A stretch of DNA of 6,519 nt from Thermodesulfovibrionales bacterium. Lineage in GTDB: Bacteria; Nitrospirota; Thermodesulfovibrionia; Thermodesulfovibrionales; SM23-35. The stretch covers positions 1 to 6,519 of the forward strand of contig JAGUWT010000267.1 of the NCBI GenBank assembly GCA_020062205.1. The letters run 5' to 3'. The translations under genes were made by a program, and so were the position numbers. Numbering within the stretch: the first letter of the stretch is position 1; each line of letters opens with the position of its first letter. Under the pieces are notes generated by a model. The model worked only from the letters and a program-made list of their open reading frames with translations, was not told where the DNA came from and searched no databases. Below, piece by piece: positions 5,811-6,519 of this stretch.

Positions 5811-5832
5811 TTTATCGTCTGTCTTCTATATT
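5803..5832 (+). promoter_or_regulatory. Weak candidate promoter for the right-edge gene
   Basis: TTGCTA (5803-5808, 4 of 6) and TATATT (5827-5832, 5 of 6) are separated by 18 bases. Transcription would start near 5840, about 100 bases before the gene at 5939. It lies inside repeat sequence, so a chance match is likely. Confidence 0.22.
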
Positions 5833-5864
5833 CTATTAGCCTACGTTCTGTGTTCTGTTTTCTG
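5824..5864 (+). repeat. Degenerate heptad tandem repeat (TTCTNNN)
   Basis: TTCT begins at 5824, 5831, 5846, 5853 and 5860. The units read TTCTATA, TTCTATT, then after an 8-base interruption TTCTGTG, TTCTGTT, TTCTGCA. The 7-base period is clear in the last three copies. This resembles the minisatellite-like spacers found in some bacterial genomes; function is unknown. Confidence 0.6.
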
Positions 5865-5911
5865 CACTCCGTCACTGACACTGTTCACTGTCACTGCAAA
5901 ATGGCGGAGTG
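5865..5911. repeat. CACTG tandem tract between inverted CACTCCG arms
   Basis: CACTCCG (5865-5871) and its perfect complement CGGAGTG (5905-5911) enclose a 33-base loop. The loop holds CACTG at 5873, 5879, 5886 and 5892, spaced 6, 7 and 6 bases. The structure sits 27 bases before the start of the next gene and just upstream of its ribosome binding site, so a regulatory hairpin is possible but unproven. Confidence 0.5.
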
Positions 5912-5938
5912 AAGACATATAAAAGGAGATTTGAATTT

Positions 5939-6519
5939 ATGAGAATCGATGAAAGCATGAAATTATTTCTCAAGGAAACATCCGACAAACTAAGTTCTAA
6001 GACAGTTCAAAATTATGAATATGTTTTAGACCTTTTTCATGATTATCTCGCAAATTACGGCGAACTGTCCTGCGAGGAGAATAAAGATGAAGGTATCATT
6101 CTAACTGCTGATACTCAAGAACTGCATGACGGGCAGGTCTCAAACTTTCTTGAATGGTTTTTAATCAGAAAAGTCATCGGACCGGCATGGCTGAACACTT
6201 CGGCGCCAGGAATTATACAAAAATACATCAAGTGGCTCGACAAAAAGGGACTCCTTGCCGAAGGCGCTATGGATGACGTTGTAGAAACCACTAAAAAAGC
6301 CGCCAAAGACCTACCGCGAGTTGAGAAAGCCGCCTCTTTGCTCTATAAACTCTGTGATAAAAACAGCGATAGATTTTCAGTAGATGATTTTGAAGACGAA
6401 GATTATATGGAAGGTTACGGAGAAGTAACCGGAATTATTGAAGACAAGCTTCACCTCGATTATGAAGGTAAAAAAACAGGGCCCATTCAAATTAATAGAG
6501 AGATTGCCAAGCATCTCAA
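5939..6519 (+). CDS. Partial protein with an integrase-like SAM core-binding region, no catalytic domain seen
   Basis: The gene starts with ATG at 5939, 10 bases after AAAAGGAG (5921-5928), and is still open at the window edge after 193 codons. Residues 19-42 (SSKTVQNYEYVLDLFHDYLA onward) resemble the first helices of the phage-integrase SAM-like domain. Residues 67-105 (VSNFLEWFLIRK, then IQKYIKWLDKKGLL) resemble the second half of that domain. What follows is not the expected recombinase catalytic domain: residues 106-140 are helical, 141-160 acidic, and from 161 (GEVTGIIEDKLHLDYEGKKT then GPIQINREIAKHL) the pattern looks like a small beta-barrel. No R..HxxR..Y active-site set is visible in the part present. 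The family is not recognised by name; it may be a DNA-binding or regulatory protein derived from a recombinase. Its 3' end is outside the window. A few GC-richer codons (GCC, GGC, CTC) set it apart from the A-rich genes before it. Confidence 0.75.
   Translation, partial: MRIDESMKLFLKETSDKLSSKTVQNYEYVLDLFHDYLANYGELSCEENKDEGIILTADTQELHDGQVSNFLEWFLIRKVIGPAWLNTSAPGIIQKYIKWLDKKGLLAEGAMDDVVETTKKAAKDLPRVEKAASLLYKLCDKNSDRFSVDDFEDEDYMEGYGEVTGIIEDKLHLDYEGKKTGPIQINREIAKHL

Larger units (their letters stand above)
5736..5938. other. Repeat-rich intergenic region
   Basis: No coding frame is supportable in this 203-base gap. It contains, in order: a GATTAG-rich left arm, a matching inverted arm (5738-5751 with 5797-5810), a degenerate 7-base periodic tract of TTCT-type units (5824-5864), four CACTG units (5873-5896) lying between inverted CACTCCG/CGGAGTG arms, and the ribosome binding site of the next gene (AAAAGGAG, 5921-5928). 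Confidence 0.7.

Noticed and set aside
6115..6306. Minus-strand 63-residue frame
   Set aside because: It lies inside the long + strand gene starting at 5939, which has a good ribosome binding site, and its translation shows no family features.

Overview
The window looks like a bacterial chromosome segment with two halves. Positions 130-3941 hold a compact housekeeping cluster: rpsO, pnp, an M16-family zinc peptidase and a small FmdB-type zinc-ribbon protein. All are on the + strand with almost no spacing. The rpsO-pnp-M16 order is widespread (Bacillus has a comparable rpsO-pnpA...mlpA region). The protein style and the accessory genes suggest an environmental Gram-negative-type lineage such as Nitrospirota or Desulfobacterota. 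That placement is an impression from protein style, not a demonstrated assignment.

From about 3942 the character changes. The DNA becomes rich in A runs, spacing becomes irregular, and the genes belong to accessory families: (i) a small unrecognised helical protein (4058-4327) followed 16 bases later by an AbiEii-like nucleotidyltransferase (4344-4907); (ii) the C-terminal remnant of a HEPN protein (best homologous part about 4915-5070) overlapping an intact MNT-type minimal nucleotidyltransferase (5043-5366); (iii) the C-terminal remnant of a toxin-like protein (5386-5526) overlapping an intact DUF2283 protein (5514-5735); (iv) a repeat-rich gap (5736-5938); (v) a gene running off the right edge (5939-end). 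Its N-terminus resembles the SAM-like core-binding domain of tyrosine recombinases, but no catalytic domain is seen in the visible part.

In the first half, S15 is a 30S subunit protein, PNPase is the phosphorolytic 3'-5' exoribonuclease, and the M16 peptidase and zinc-ribbon protein are probably co-transcribed passengers. The second half reads as a cluster of toxin-antitoxin-type modules. In two of them the upstream (toxin-side) gene has lost its 5' part, while the downstream (antitoxin-side) gene and its ribosome binding site are intact. The intact orf89 plus AbiEii-like pair is the best candidate for a little-described two-gene system. No tRNA, rRNA, CRISPR array or complete insertion sequence was seen.
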